Positions 51,953-61,074 of a stretch of DNA of 64,000 nt are shown piece after piece. Position numbers and translations under genes: made by a program. Origin of the DNA: Allohoeflea poritis (GTDB lineage: Bacteria > Pseudomonadota > Alphaproteobacteria > Rhizobiales > Rhizobiaceae); NCBI RefSeq assembly GCF_027889715.1, contig NZ_JAPJZH010000012.1:104606-168605 (forward strand), given 5' to 3'. The notes below the pieces were generated by a model. It had not been told where the DNA came from. It saw nothing but the letters and a program-made list of their open reading frames with translations, and ran no database searches. Within the stretch, counting starts at the first letter, position 1. Each line of letters begins with the position of its first letter.

Positions 51953-52777
51953 TTATCGCTCGATAGGCATGCCCACCATGCTTCCCCACTCGGTCCAGGA
52001 ACCGTCATAGACGCGGACATTTTTGAAGCCGAGCAGTTCGGTCATCGCAAAGCTCGCCAAAGTGGCCCGATGCGCCAGTCGGCAATACGAGATGATCCGC
52101 GCTGAGGCATCGCCCACGTGAGCGCCGATCAGTTCTCCGATCTCATTGGCAGATTTGAAAGTCGTATCGGCGTTGAGCAGGGTATCGAAAGGAATATGTA
52201 TCGCCCCGGGTATCCGCCCGTAACGCTCGGCGCCGACATCGGGTTTGCCCGGAAGGCCGACACGTTGTCCGGAGTACTCCTCGTATGACCGGTGATCGAG
52301 GATGAAGCAATTCGGATTGCCGATATTGTCGCGAACGTCCTGGCGGCTGGCGCGGATAGCCTTGTTTCGGCCGGGTGCCGTATACCGTGAAGGGGTCACA
52401 TCCGGTTCCGCGACGGTGACTGGTCGACCCTCCCTTTGCCACTTCTCCTTGCCGCCGTTCAGGATACGGACATCAGCATGACCGAAAAGTTTGAAGACCC
52501 ACCACGCGTAGGTCCCGAACTGAACGGGCGCACCGTAAAACACCACCGTTGTGTCATTTCGAATTCCGGCGGCGCCAAGGCGCGTGCAAAATTCCTTGTC
52601 GGTCGGAAACTGCCTTTCAAAAGGGTCCCAAAGGGCAGATTTCCAATTCCAGCCGATAGCGCCAGGAATATGGCCCGCTTCATAGTCCTCAAGACCGTCC
52701 CAGTCGATTTCGATCAGGCGGACATCGGGATCCGAAATCCTTTCCGCCAGCCATTCTGTTTCGACAAGTGATTGCAA
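51953..52777 (-). CDS. sseA: 3-mercaptopyruvate / thiosulfate sulfurtransferase
   Basis: The 274-aa protein has two rhodanese domains, the active one with catalytic Cys in ISYCRLAHRATLASF (about residue 230). It transfers sulfane sulfur from 3-mercaptopyruvate or thiosulfate. TTG 52777 (GGAG 7 nt upstream) is preferred; TTG 52810 would add 11 aa. It follows a 43-aa gene in an operon. Confidence 0.92.
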   Translation of the reverse strand: MQSLVETEWLAERISDPDVRLIEIDWDGLEDYEAGHIPGAIGWNWKSALWDPFERQFPTDKEFCTRLGAAGIRNDTTVVFYGAPVQFGTYAWWVFKLFGHADVRILNGGKEKWQREGRPVTVAEPDVTPSRYTAPGRNKAIRASRQDVRDNIGNPNCFILDHRSYEEYSGQRVGLPGKPDVGAERYGRIPGAIHIPFDTLLNADTTFKSANEIGELIGAHVGDASARIISYCRLAHRATLASFAMTELLGFKNVRVYDGSWTEWGSMVGMPIER

Positions 52778-52831
52778 ATTCCGAGCTCCGGTGGTCTGTT
52801 TGCGGAACAATTGCAGCAGGCTCCACCTTTG

Positions 52832-52963
52832 TCACGACCTGATTTCGGCGAATGTCTCCTCGTCAATCCAGTCGCGTGCCTTGCTCGCATTGCCCTTCCA
52901 CTCCGGGATGATTTCCCTCAGCCTTTCCCGATCGAGAACTGGATCAGACAATTCAAGAGGCAT
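52832..52963 (-). CDS. Small acidic protein (43 aa) upstream of sseA
   Basis: The frame reads MPLELSDPVLDRERLREI and continues to a 43-aa product with no hydrophobic segment. The ATG at 52963 is preceded by AAGGAG at 8-nt spacing, a strong signal. It ends about 54 nt before sseA on the same strand. It is a real candidate gene missed by length cut-offs; function unknown. Confidence 0.7.
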   Translation of the reverse strand: MPLELSDPVLDRERLREIIPEWKGNASKARDWIDEETFAEIRS

Positions 52964-53138
52964 CGGGGGCTCCTTCGGCAATGCAAACGGTGTCTTGGTG
53001 CACGCCATCGTGCCACACTTCGCGGCTCCCCGCCAATTAGTCGGCTTGGCAATATCGCGGAAAGAATATTTTTTTGCTTACTCCGGCCTATCACCGCCGT
53101 TCCCGAAAATTGCGGCCACGCTGATGCGGTGGCTGCCG

Positions 53139-53429
53139 CTACAACCCCAGATACAGTTGGGCCTGCAAGGTCGAGCCGGCCTGCCGAAGTCGCACCAAAG
53201 GCGCGAACCGGTCGGAGTTCCAGAAACCCAGGGCGGCTTCTCGGCTCGGGAATTTCAGCATGAACGCTGCATCCGGCGCAATCTCGTCCCCCTCCAGGGT
53301 TTGAGGCGCGCCGCCCTTTACCAGAAACGTTCCGCCATGCGCCTCGATCACCGCCGGAACCTTCGAGAAATATTCATCCATCCAGTCCCGCTTATGGATC
53401 GTCATGCGGCCAACGATATATGCGGTCAT
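53139..53429 (-). CDS. DUF1330-family small protein
   Basis: The 96-aa protein starts MTAYIVGRMTIHKRDWMDEYFSKVPAVIEAHGGTFLVKGG and ends FAPLVRLRQAGSTLQAQLYL, a small ferredoxin-like barrel of DUF1330. ATG 53429 is preceded by AGACAAAGG. It lies divergent from the HxlR gene, about 110 nt apart. Confidence 0.88.
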   Translation of the reverse strand: MTAYIVGRMTIHKRDWMDEYFSKVPAVIEAHGGTFLVKGGAPQTLEGDEIAPDAAFMLKFPSREAALGFWNSDRFAPLVRLRQAGSTLQAQLYLGL

Positions 53430-53538
53430 CCTTTGTCTCCCCATCCTTGTTTGCCCGACAAGAAATAGACCCGCACCACCCCGGCTGATAACATCCGGGA
53501 TGAAGTAAACCGCTTCAGAAAGTGAAGCATGAGGGTTC

Positions 53539-54213
53539 ATGAGATACGGTCAGTTCTGCCCAATCGCCAAATCACTGGAACTCATCGGCGATCGCTGGAC
53601 GATCCTCGTTCTGCGCGAGGTGCTGATGGGAGGGCGCCGCTACAACGAGATTCAGCGCGGTCTGGGAGGCATATCCTCCGCGCTTTTGTCCAAGCGTCTC
53701 AAATGGCTGGTCGAGTGCGGGCTTTTGGACAGGATGACGAAGCCGGGCACGAATGTGCGCTATTTCCCGACAAAATCCGCGCTTGAATTGCAACCCGTAT
53801 TGATGGCCCTCGGAAACTGGGGAATGAAATGGACGCAAAGCAATCTGAGCGCCGATGACTATGACGTCGAGTTGCTCATGCTTTACCTGGAACGCAGCAT
53901 CGACCTTGAAGGACTTCTTGTTCCACGCATTGTCGTCCGCTTTGAATTTGTGGATTTGGCCGAGCAGCGCCTCTGGTGGGTGATCGCCGAACCGGCCTCG
54001 GTTGAGATCTGTACGACCAATCCGGAATTCGATGTGGACGTGTTTTTGACAGTGCCGCTGGGTCTCATGACAAACATTTGGCTCGGACATGACAGCTACA
54101 GGCGCGCTGAATCGGCCGGGGAGCTGATCCTGCACGGGAACGCGGCCCTGGTTCGGAATATCGAATCCTGGCTTCGGTGCAGTGAATTCAGCCCGCAACC
54201 TAAAGTTTGTTGA
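53539..54213 (+). CDS. HxlR-family regulator with C-terminal extra domain
   Basis: The 224-aa protein has the HxlR HTH (CPIAKSLELIGDRWTILVLREVLMGGRRYNEIQRGLGGISSALLSKRLKWLVECGLL, about residues 7-64) and an extra SCP2-like domain in the last 100 residues that could bind a lipid ligand. It probably controls the DUF1330 gene. Its 3' end overlaps the convergent MBL gene by 14 nt. Confidence 0.88.
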   Translation: MRYGQFCPIAKSLELIGDRWTILVLREVLMGGRRYNEIQRGLGGISSALLSKRLKWLVECGLLDRMTKPGTNVRYFPTKSALELQPVLMALGNWGMKWTQSNLSADDYDVELLMLYLERSIDLEGLLVPRIVVRFEFVDLAEQRLWWVIAEPASVEICTTNPEFDVDVFLTVPLGLMTNIWLGHDSYRRAESAGELILHGNAALVRNIESWLRCSEFSPQPKVC

Positions 54214-55090
54214 TCGGCACCTTCAGGAAAACATCGCCCTCGGCATCCTTCGGCGGCAGTTTGCCGGCCCGCATATTGACCTGCAGCGACGGGATGATCA
54301 GTTTCGGCATGGCGAGCGTCGCATCACGCGCTTCGCGCATTTCAACGAATGTGTTCTCGTCGATCCCGTCGCGTACATGGATATTGTGGGCCCGCTCATC
54401 GGCGACGCTTGTTTCCCAGCGGATCTCGCGGCCGTTCGGCCCGTAATCGTGGCACATGAAAAGCCGCGTCTGCGGCGGCAGCTCCAGCACGCGCCGAACC
54501 GATCGATAGAGCGTGCGCGCATCCCCGCCCGGAAAATCGGCCCGCGCCGAACCGCCATCGGGCATGAACAGCGTATCGCCGACAAAAGCCGCATCGCCGA
54601 TCACATGGGTCATGCAGGCCGGCGTGTGGCCGGGCGTGTGCATGACATGAGCCGTCATGGAACCGATCCGGTAGCTGTCGCCTTCGGAAAACAGCCGGTC
54701 GAACTGCGAGCCGTCCCGCTCGAACCCGGTGCCTTCGTTGAAGATCTTGCCGAACGTGTCCTGCACGACGGTGACCTGGTCGCCGATGCCGATCTTGCCG
54801 CCGAGCCTTTCCTGGATATAAGGCGCCCCGGACAGGTGATCGGCATGGATATGGGTCTCGATCAGCCATTCGAGCACCCAGCCCTCGGCCTTGATCCGTT
54901 CGATGATGGCATCCGCGCCATCGAAGGAAAGCCGGCCCGCCGCGTAGTCGATCTCCATCACCGCATCGATCACGGCACAGGCATTCGACGCCGGATCGCG
55001 CACGATGTAGGAAATCGTGTTCGAACCTTCGTCGAAGAAGGCAACCACCTGCGGTTCCACGGAAAGGTCGGGCTTGAATGCAAACGTCAT
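54200..55090 (-). CDS. MBL-fold hydrolase, persulfide-dioxygenase-like
   Basis: The 296-aa protein has the metal motif THIHADHLSG (about residue 80) with HTPGHTPACMTH and CHDYGPNG, as in ETHE1/Blh enzymes that oxidise glutathione persulfide. Homology supports sulfur detoxification. ATG 55090 follows GGGAGGATCGCACC. It follows the tandem STAS gene by about 90 nt. Confidence 0.9.
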   Translation of the reverse strand: MTFAFKPDLSVEPQVVAFFDEGSNTISYIVRDPASNACAVIDAVMEIDYAAGRLSFDGADAIIERIKAEGWVLEWLIETHIHADHLSGAPYIQERLGGKIGIGDQVTVVQDTFGKIFNEGTGFERDGSQFDRLFSEGDSYRIGSMTAHVMHTPGHTPACMTHVIGDAAFVGDTLFMPDGGSARADFPGGDARTLYRSVRRVLELPPQTRLFMCHDYGPNGREIRWETSVADERAHNIHVRDGIDENTFVEMREARDATLAMPKLIIPSLQVNMRAGKLPPKDAEGDVFLKVPINKL

Positions 55091-55179
55091 GGTGCGATCC
55101 TCCCACGCGGCGCAATCGGGCATGAGGCCGGGGCCGCTCTCGTCAATATATTCGATTTTTCCGCTTTTTCGAGCCGCCC

Positions 55180-55920
55180 TTACGACTTGATCCATTCCTT
55201 CGCGCCGTCAAGCGCGCTCATGTCGAAAACGTGCAGCTGCGCCGGGATCAGCGGCCCGAAAATCCTGCAGCCATGACGGATCCAGTCGATATCGGAGACG
55301 ACGGCCAGCTTCGAGAACGCAGCGATGTGGCCGAGGCCCAGCCAGGCGTCATCCCACAAGGCAGAAGCCGTGGCGCCGTCGAATTCATCGCCGAAGACGG
55401 CCAGGATCTTGATCTTGTCATGCGTCTTGAGCTTTTCCTCGACCAGCGGGGTCAGCACATCCTTGTAATCGTGCGACGACAGGGTGCCGGTGACTTCATA
55501 GGCGATGACGTCGGCCGGCAGCCCGCCGATCATCTTGATCGCCGAGGCGTCGTCATCAACCGTTTCCGCCCATTCGACCGCCTTGCTCATGTCCTCCTGC
55601 GCAAAGTGCCGGACCTTGGCCTTGACGAAATGATCGACCAGCGACGGCATGACCGACAGCGCAGTGCTGTCGCTGACCAGGGCCACCTTCGGCAGGACAT
55701 TCTGGTGATCGCGAACCAGCTTGAGATGGGCAAAGAGGGCCGCCGCGTTCTTCCAGTGCGGAAGCCCTTCCGCGTTGAGCACGATGCCGGGCGCCCGGTC
55801 CGTGCTGTTGATATAGTCGTTGATCGTGCCGGACAGATTTTCGAAATCGGCTTCCGAGAGCATATCGCGGGCTGTCGCGATAATCAGATTGTTTTCCCGG
55901 TCGATGCTTGTTTCGATCAT
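55180..55920 (-). CDS. Tandem SpoIIAA-like (STAS) domain protein
   Basis: The 246-aa protein consists of two similar SpoIIAA-like halves of about 115 residues each. The first begins MIETSIDRENNLIIATARDMLSEADFENL, and the second begins ADVIAYEVTGTLSSHDYKDVLTPLVEEKL. Such proteins bind lipids or partner proteins. Located just upstream of the persulfide dioxygenase-like gene on the same strand. Confidence 0.85.
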   Translation of the reverse strand: MIETSIDRENNLIIATARDMLSEADFENLSGTINDYINSTDRAPGIVLNAEGLPHWKNAAALFAHLKLVRDHQNVLPKVALVSDSTALSVMPSLVDHFVKAKVRHFAQEDMSKAVEWAETVDDDASAIKMIGGLPADVIAYEVTGTLSSHDYKDVLTPLVEEKLKTHDKIKILAVFGDEFDGATASALWDDAWLGLGHIAAFSKLAVVSDIDWIRHGCRIFGPLIPAQLHVFDMSALDGAKEWIKS

Positions 55921-56132
55921 GAAATGCCCTCCTGAAGCGCCAATAAAATGTGGCCGCCCCGCCTGGTGCGGCAGCGGCGGGCCATCGAAAAATGGTCGCC
56001 TTGACTTCGGCCGGCCGGGTTGATGACCGCCGATACGCTAGCAGAAAAACTGGGACAAAGCATGTTGCCCGTTGTAATTTCCGTCCTGACACGCCCACCG
56101 GGAATGGCCAGAAACAGGATGGATCGGTGAAC

Positions 56133-56645
56133 ATGAAACCAGGATTTCTACGGCAATACGGGGCGGCAATCCTGTTTGCCGCCGGCTTGACGACCGGCGC
56201 GCACGGCGCGGATCTGGACGATCTCGCCGGCTGCTGGGTCACGAAGGAGCCAAGCCCCGTCTCGCGCCTGACGAATGCAGAGGATCCGGCGAGCGCTGCC
56301 ACCGCGAACACGATGTCCCTGCTGCTCTTCAACCGGATCAGGGACACACGGTATCTGGTCTTCGGCTCGATCTTCGAATGGAGCGAGGAAACCCGGACCG
56401 TCAGCGGTCCGGTCTTCAAGAACGGCGCATTCGATCCGCTGACCGGCACGCTGACTTTCGGCTCGCCGGGCGGCGGCCTGGCGCGCGCGCATCTCAGCGA
56501 AGACGGAAAGCTGATCTATACCTGGACCGTGTCCTCCCCCGACGCATCGATCATGTCGGTCCGCGAGATGGAACGCATCCCCTGCGAGGACGCCAGACAG
56601 CTTTCAGAGGCCCTGATCGAGCGCCGGCGCGTCAATGCCGAATAG
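56133..56645 (+). CDS. Exported hypothetical protein (170 aa)
   Basis: The precursor starts MKPGFLRQYGAAILFAAGLTTGAHGAD, a signal peptide. The rest is beta-rich (DLAGCWVTKEPS, RYLVFGSIFEWSEETRTVSGPVFKNGAFDPLTGTLTFG), lipocalin-like in length and strand spacing, but the family is not recognised. ATG 56133 with GGATCGG upstream; GTG 56127 possible. Confidence 0.75.
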   Translation: MKPGFLRQYGAAILFAAGLTTGAHGADLDDLAGCWVTKEPSPVSRLTNAEDPASAATANTMSLLLFNRIRDTRYLVFGSIFEWSEETRTVSGPVFKNGAFDPLTGTLTFGSPGGGLARAHLSEDGKLIYTWTVSSPDASIMSVREMERIPCEDARQLSEALIERRRVNAE

Positions 56646-56656
56646 TTCACAGACAA

Positions 56657-57901
56657 TCATGTCGGTGCCTGCTCCATGGGAAGCTTCGCATGTCGCCGCA
56701 CCGCATGCGGTGCGGTTTCCGGCATAAAGATCGCGAATACAAGCGATCCGACAACAGCAACGAAGGCCAGGAACAGGAACCCGGCCGAATAACCGGCCAG
56801 TTGCACCACCCATTCCGCGATAAGGTTGCTGCATGACGCACCGATGCCGACGAGCGTTGCAAGCGCGCCCTGCGCGAGATTGAAACGCCCGGTACCAGCC
56901 GTAATATCGGCGATAATCAAGAGAAACAGCATTGCAAATATCCCGTTGGCAACGCCGTCGAGTGCTTGCACGGCAACAAGATAGGCCGAGTTGTCCCAGA
57001 GCGTGAAAAGGACTCCGCGGATCGGCAATACTGAAAATGCAATCAGGAACAGCGGCTTGCGGCCCCAACTGTCAGCCTTCCAGCCGCAAAACAATGCCAT
57101 GGCGGTCATCATGACTTGCGCGGCGACGATGCAGGCGGATGTAAAGGCGATTCCATGCGCCGCATCGCCGTTCAAAGCAAGTTTTTGTCCGACCAGCGGA
57201 AGCATCGCCGCATTGGCGAAATGAAACAGTACGACGCATATGGCAAACACCAGCAACCGTCTGTCCTCGATCAATGTTGCGAAGCCTGAAGGCTTTGTAC
57301 GGTCCGGCCTATTGTCACCTTCCTCGTCCAGCCCGCGCGCCACATCGTGATCGATCTCGTCCGGCCGCAACATCGCGACGCAAACAAGCATGCCCGTGGC
57401 CATCGCGGCCACCAGCCAGAATACGCCGAGACTGGAGACCCAAAGCGCCAGCCCGGCCGCCACAACAGCGGCGACGACGTTGCCGGCATGGTTTACCGCC
57501 TGGTTGGCGCTCGTCTGTGCTGTGAAATTCTCCCGGCCAACAATGCCCAGCGTCAGGGCGGCGATGCTCGGCCCCATGAAAGCCATCGCGGCGCCGAGGG
57601 CGATTTGCGCCGCGTAAATCGCGATGGCGGAATTGAAAAAGATGATGGAAACCGTGCCCGCCGCGATCGTGACGATGCACACGGCCAGAATGCCGCGTTT
57701 GGCACGCGTGACGTCAATAATCGCGCCTGCGGGTGTCTGCGCCAGGACCGTGGCGATCCCGCCGAGCGCCAGAGCAACGCCGATTTGCCCGGGAGACCAG
57801 TGCAACGTCGTCAGCAGGTAGATGGCAAGATAAGGGCCGAGCCCGGCCGACACGTCGCCGGCAAAAAAATTGATCCCAAGAAGTGGCCGGTGCAATCTCA
57901 C
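56657..57901 (-). CDS. MFS transporter
   Basis: The 414-aa protein starts from GTG 57901 (MRLHRPLLGINFFAGDVSAGLGPYLAIYLL), with 12 hydrophobic helices and motif A variant GWKADSWGRKPLF. Its substrate is unknown. It converges on the exported protein gene and diverges from the SLC13-like permease. A longer frame from TTG 57958 adds 19 residues of poor composition. Confidence 0.85.
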   Translation of the reverse strand: MRLHRPLLGINFFAGDVSAGLGPYLAIYLLTTLHWSPGQIGVALALGGIATVLAQTPAGAIIDVTRAKRGILAVCIVTIAAGTVSIIFFNSAIAIYAAQIALGAAMAFMGPSIAALTLGIVGRENFTAQTSANQAVNHAGNVVAAVVAAGLALWVSSLGVFWLVAAMATGMLVCVAMLRPDEIDHDVARGLDEEGDNRPDRTKPSGFATLIEDRRLLVFAICVVLFHFANAAMLPLVGQKLALNGDAAHGIAFTSACIVAAQVMMTAMALFCGWKADSWGRKPLFLIAFSVLPIRGVLFTLWDNSAYLVAVQALDGVANGIFAMLFLLIIADITAGTGRFNLAQGALATLVGIGASCSNLIAEWVVQLAGYSAGFLFLAFVAVVGSLVFAIFMPETAPHAVRRHAKLPMEQAPT

Positions 57902-58015
57902 GCGAAAATCCCGATGCCCGACGTCGCCCGCATCAGAAAACACGCCCGGAATTAACAAACAATTATCGGATTGAACGCTACAGGTAAGAGGGGCGCAATT
58001 TTCGGGTATTTCCTT

Positions 58016-59269
58016 ATGACCGTGAGCCTTGCGGTTGCGATTGCGATCTTCTTCCTCATTTCAATTCGCCAATGGCTGCCGCCTGCGGTCCGTATCTGGC
58101 AGATCATGCTGGTGGGCGCCGTTGTTCTGTTGCTGACCGGCCGGATTGCACCTTCTGATGCCCTCGAGGCCATAGACTGGAACGTCATCGGCTATCTTTT
58201 CGGTGTGTTCTCCATTGCATCCGCGCTTTACGATTCCGGCTTTCCGCACACTGTCAGCGAAAAAATCGCCGGCTCCGGCGCATCGCTCGCGCGTGCGCTG
58301 TTCCTGTTTATGCTGATAGTCAGCATCGTTTCGGTTGTCCTCACAAACGACGCCGGCGCGGTGATCGGCACGCCGATCGCCCTTGCGCTGGCAATCGCAT
58401 ACCGCATCCGCCCGGCCGTGCCGCTGGTCGCACTGTGCGTTATCGTCACGGTTGCCAGCATGATGTCCCCGGTGGGCAATCCACAGAACATCCTCATCGT
58501 CGCCGACGGACACTTCGCCAATCCAATCGGGACCTTCGCGCTTTGGCTGACCGTACCAACCATTTTGTCCCTTGCATTTGCCTATTTCTGGCTGCTGCGG
58601 TGCCTGAAACGCGAGAACGAGACCGAAGAGGGCAATGGAGATCTGCCGGCCCCGACGAGACGCCTGGCATGGCCCGCCTATCTGAGCGCCGGCCTTCTGG
58701 CGGTGCTTGTCATCGGCGACAGCCTCCTGCAGGGGCGCATTCCCGCACTGGACATCCCGCTCGGCTATCTCAGTCTGATCGCCTGCCTGCCGGTCTACAT
58801 GTTTTCGCCGCATCGCATCAGCCTGTTGCGCGCACTGGACTGGCCCACGCTGATTTTCTTTCTCGCCATGTTTGTCGTCACCGGCGCGGTCCTGCAGTCG
58901 GGAGCCCTTCAGACGCTGCTCGGGTCATGGCGCGCGCGTCTTGACGATCCGGTGGTGATCACAGCGATCGGTTTCTGGGCCAGCCAGCTGTTCTCAAACG
59001 TGCCGGTGGTCGAGATCTATCTCAATCTGCTGTCCGCGAGCGAACAGCGAACGCTGATGCTCCTGTCCGCAATGAGCACGCTGGCAGGCAATTTGTTCAT
59101 CATCAGCGCCGCGAGCAATGTGATCGTCGTCCAGCAGGCCGAGCGATATGGAGCGACGCCGTTCAGCTTCTGGCAATTCACGGGCCTCGTCATTCCGGTC
59201 ACGGTCGTGTCCATTGCGGTCAGCTATGCCTGGGTCGTCTGGATCATGCCTGCACCCGGCACGGGTTGA
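58016..59269 (+). CDS. ArsB/NhaD/SLC13-superfamily anion permease
   Basis: The 417-aa protein has about 10-12 hydrophobic helices and motifs of the ion-transporter superfamily (VVLTNDAGAVIGTPIALALA, MMSPVGNPQNILIV, FSNVPVVEIYL). The substrate could be arsenite, Na+/H+ or a dicarboxylate. ATG 58016 is the first ATG; TTG 57971 also possible. Confidence 0.85.
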   Translation: MTVSLAVAIAIFFLISIRQWLPPAVRIWQIMLVGAVVLLLTGRIAPSDALEAIDWNVIGYLFGVFSIASALYDSGFPHTVSEKIAGSGASLARALFLFMLIVSIVSVVLTNDAGAVIGTPIALALAIAYRIRPAVPLVALCVIVTVASMMSPVGNPQNILIVADGHFANPIGTFALWLTVPTILSLAFAYFWLLRCLKRENETEEGNGDLPAPTRRLAWPAYLSAGLLAVLVIGDSLLQGRIPALDIPLGYLSLIACLPVYMFSPHRISLLRALDWPTLIFFLAMFVVTGAVLQSGALQTLLGSWRARLDDPVVITAIGFWASQLFSNVPVVEIYLNLLSASEQRTLMLLSAMSTLAGNLFIISAASNVIVVQQAERYGATPFSFWQFTGLVIPVTVVSIAVSYAWVVWIMPAPGTG

Positions 59270-59278
59270 GGGGCCGAT

Positions 59279-60163
59279 TTACACAGGTAGGGTGCTGCGC
59301 CTGCGCGGCTGCTCTTCGACCGGTGCCTGGCTGTAGTCGCCGAACGGCCGGTCGCGCATGGTTACGGCACGCTTGACGCCTTCGGCCTTCGCGACCCGCA
59401 CGAAGTCCCGGCCCTCCGGTGTATTGCGCATGATGCCGTCGAGAATCGGACCCAGCGTCTGCGTGCTCTGCAGACCCATATTGTCGTAGGCCTGGTTGAC
59501 GATGAGCTTCATCGAGATCAGCTGGGTAAGCGGAATATGGGCGAGTTTCTCGGCAAGCTTCCGGACCCGATCGTCAAGTTCCTCGAGCGGGCAGGAAAAA
59601 TTGATCAGCTCGATCTCGGCCGCTTCCTTGCCGCTGATCCAGTCGCCGGTCAGCGCATAATATTTCGCCTTGGCCAGGCCCAGCCGGTAAACCCACATGC
59701 CGGAAAGGTGGCAGCCCCAGACCCGCGAATAGGGCGTACCGATGCGCGCATCGTCCGAGGCGACGACAAGGTCGGCGCACAGCGCCATTTCCGAACCGCC
59801 GCCGACACAGTAACCGTGGATCTTGGCGATAACCGGTTTCAGCCCGCGCCACAGCCCCATGAACTGGTTGAGATAGGTCTTGTATTGATTGACGACGAGA
59901 TTGACGTCGAGGCCCGGATCATAGTCCTCCTCGACGATCTCGTCATAGTGCTGCAGCCCGTCGGAGAAATCGAAACCGCCGCAAAAACTGTCGCCCGCGC
60001 CTTCGAGGATGATGACCTTGACGGCGTTGTCCGTATTGGCTTCGCGCAATGCCGCATCCAGTTCCTCAAGCAGTTCCGGGCGGATGGTGTTGTATTTTTC
60101 GGGCCGGTTGAGCGTGATCGTGGCGATGGCGCCGTTCTTCGCATATTTCACCGTGTCTGGCAT
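59279..60163 (-). CDS. Enoyl-CoA hydratase/isomerase family
   Basis: The 294-aa crotonase has the oxyanion-hole segments SFCGGFDFSDG and GYCVGGGSEMALCADLVVASDDARIGTP, with catalytic-type region SRVWGCH. It would hydrate enoyl-CoA of beta-oxidation or a specific acid pathway. Operators for the divergent TetR gene lie in its promoter. Confidence 0.92.
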   Translation of the reverse strand: MPDTVKYAKNGAIATITLNRPEKYNTIRPELLEELDAALREANTDNAVKVIILEGAGDSFCGGFDFSDGLQHYDEIVEEDYDPGLDVNLVVNQYKTYLNQFMGLWRGLKPVIAKIHGYCVGGGSEMALCADLVVASDDARIGTPYSRVWGCHLSGMWVYRLGLAKAKYYALTGDWISGKEAAEIELINFSCPLEELDDRVRKLAEKLAHIPLTQLISMKLIVNQAYDNMGLQSTQTLGPILDGIMRNTPEGRDFVRVAKAEGVKRAVTMRDRPFGDYSQAPVEEQPRRRSTLPV

Positions 60164-60174
60164 TTCGATATCTC

Positions 60175-60190
60175 CTTACCGATTGGTAAG
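60175..60190. promoter_or_regulatory. TetR operator near crotonase start
   Basis: CTTACC-GATT-GGTAAG is a perfect 6-bp inverted repeat 12 nt from the crotonase start, ideal for repression. Confidence 0.7.
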
Positions 60191-60304
60191 TAAATGTTAA
60201 TCCGAACTCTGAAGGCAAGTCAATATCTTTGAAAGATCGGCCATAATAGGCTGATATTGTGTAAGAATGTGTACGATCTGACCTGTATTGTGGTAATGTG
60301 ATGA

Positions 60305-60319
60305 CTTACCAATCGTCAT
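60305..60319. promoter_or_regulatory. TetR half-operator near regulator start
   Basis: CTTACCAATCGTCAT matches the reverse orientation of the site at 60175 in its first 11 bases, then diverges. It lies just before the TetR ATG at 60322 and may support autoregulation. Confidence 0.45.
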
Positions 60320-60321
60320 AG

Positions 60322-60945
60322 ATGAGCGACAAAGCTATGCAGGAAAACACGCGGGACAAATTGCTCGATGCAGCCGGACGGCACTTTGCCGAACGCGGAT
60401 TCTACGGTGCCAGCATCGCTCAGATCGCCGATGAGCTGGGAATCACCAAACAGGCGCTGCTTTATCATTTCAAGAGAAAGGAAGACCTCTACGCGGAAGT
60501 CCTCAGCGGGATTTCGGAAAGGCTGCTGCGGTACGTGAAGATGGCGAACTACGCCAATGACGACCCGCAGCAGCAGCTCGAGCACATTGTTCTCAACCTC
60601 TACTATTCAGCCGTCGACAATCCGCGCGACAGCCGCATTCTCATGCGCGAACTCCTCGACAACCAGGCGCGGGCCGACACGGCAAGAAACTGGTATCTCG
60701 TGCCCTTCCTCGACGGGCTCGGCTCCATCGTCAGGAACATTCCGGGCATGGCGACCGTCGGCGATTCACGGATCTTCTGCTTCGTCTACCAACTGCTCGG
60801 CAGCATCGAATATTTCGTTGTTTCAAGGACAACCCTGGAGCGCATGTACGGAACCGAGCGCTACGAAATGGTTCGCGATTATTTTCCCCTGGAACTGCAG
60901 AATAGCATCCGCCGGTTCGTCGCAACGGACCGGCAAGCCGGCTGA
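60322..60945 (+). CDS. TetR-family regulator
   Basis: The 207-aa protein has the TetR HTH (RDKLLDAAGRHFAERGFYGASIAQIADELGITKQALLYHFKRKEDLY, about residues 10-55) and an all-helical ligand domain. It faces the crotonase gene with shared operators, so an acyl-CoA ligand is likely. It converges directly with the DUF2474 gene. Confidence 0.93.
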   Translation: MSDKAMQENTRDKLLDAAGRHFAERGFYGASIAQIADELGITKQALLYHFKRKEDLYAEVLSGISERLLRYVKMANYANDDPQQQLEHIVLNLYYSAVDNPRDSRILMRELLDNQARADTARNWYLVPFLDGLGSIVRNIPGMATVGDSRIFCFVYQLLGSIEYFVVSRTTLERMYGTERYEMVRDYFPLELQNSIRRFVATDRQAG

Positions 60946-61074
60946 CTACCCAGCAAAAAACAACGACCGCAGCATGTAGCCGATGACCGCAATGGCCAGC
61001 ACACCGCCGCACCAAAGCAGGACAAACCACGTCAGCCGGCTCCAGATCGGCCGTTTCGGTTCAGGCGTGTGCAT
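60946..61074 (-). CDS. DUF2474 protein of cytochrome bd operon
   Basis: The 42-aa protein (MHTPEPKRPIWSRLTWFVL...) carries one transmembrane helix and follows cydB with a 1-nt TGATG overlap. This is the size and position of DUF2474, the small partner of cyanide-insensitive bd oxidases (functionally like CydX). Confidence 0.88.
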   Translation of the reverse strand: MHTPEPKRPIWSRLTWFVLLWCGGVLAIAVIGYMLRSLFFAG

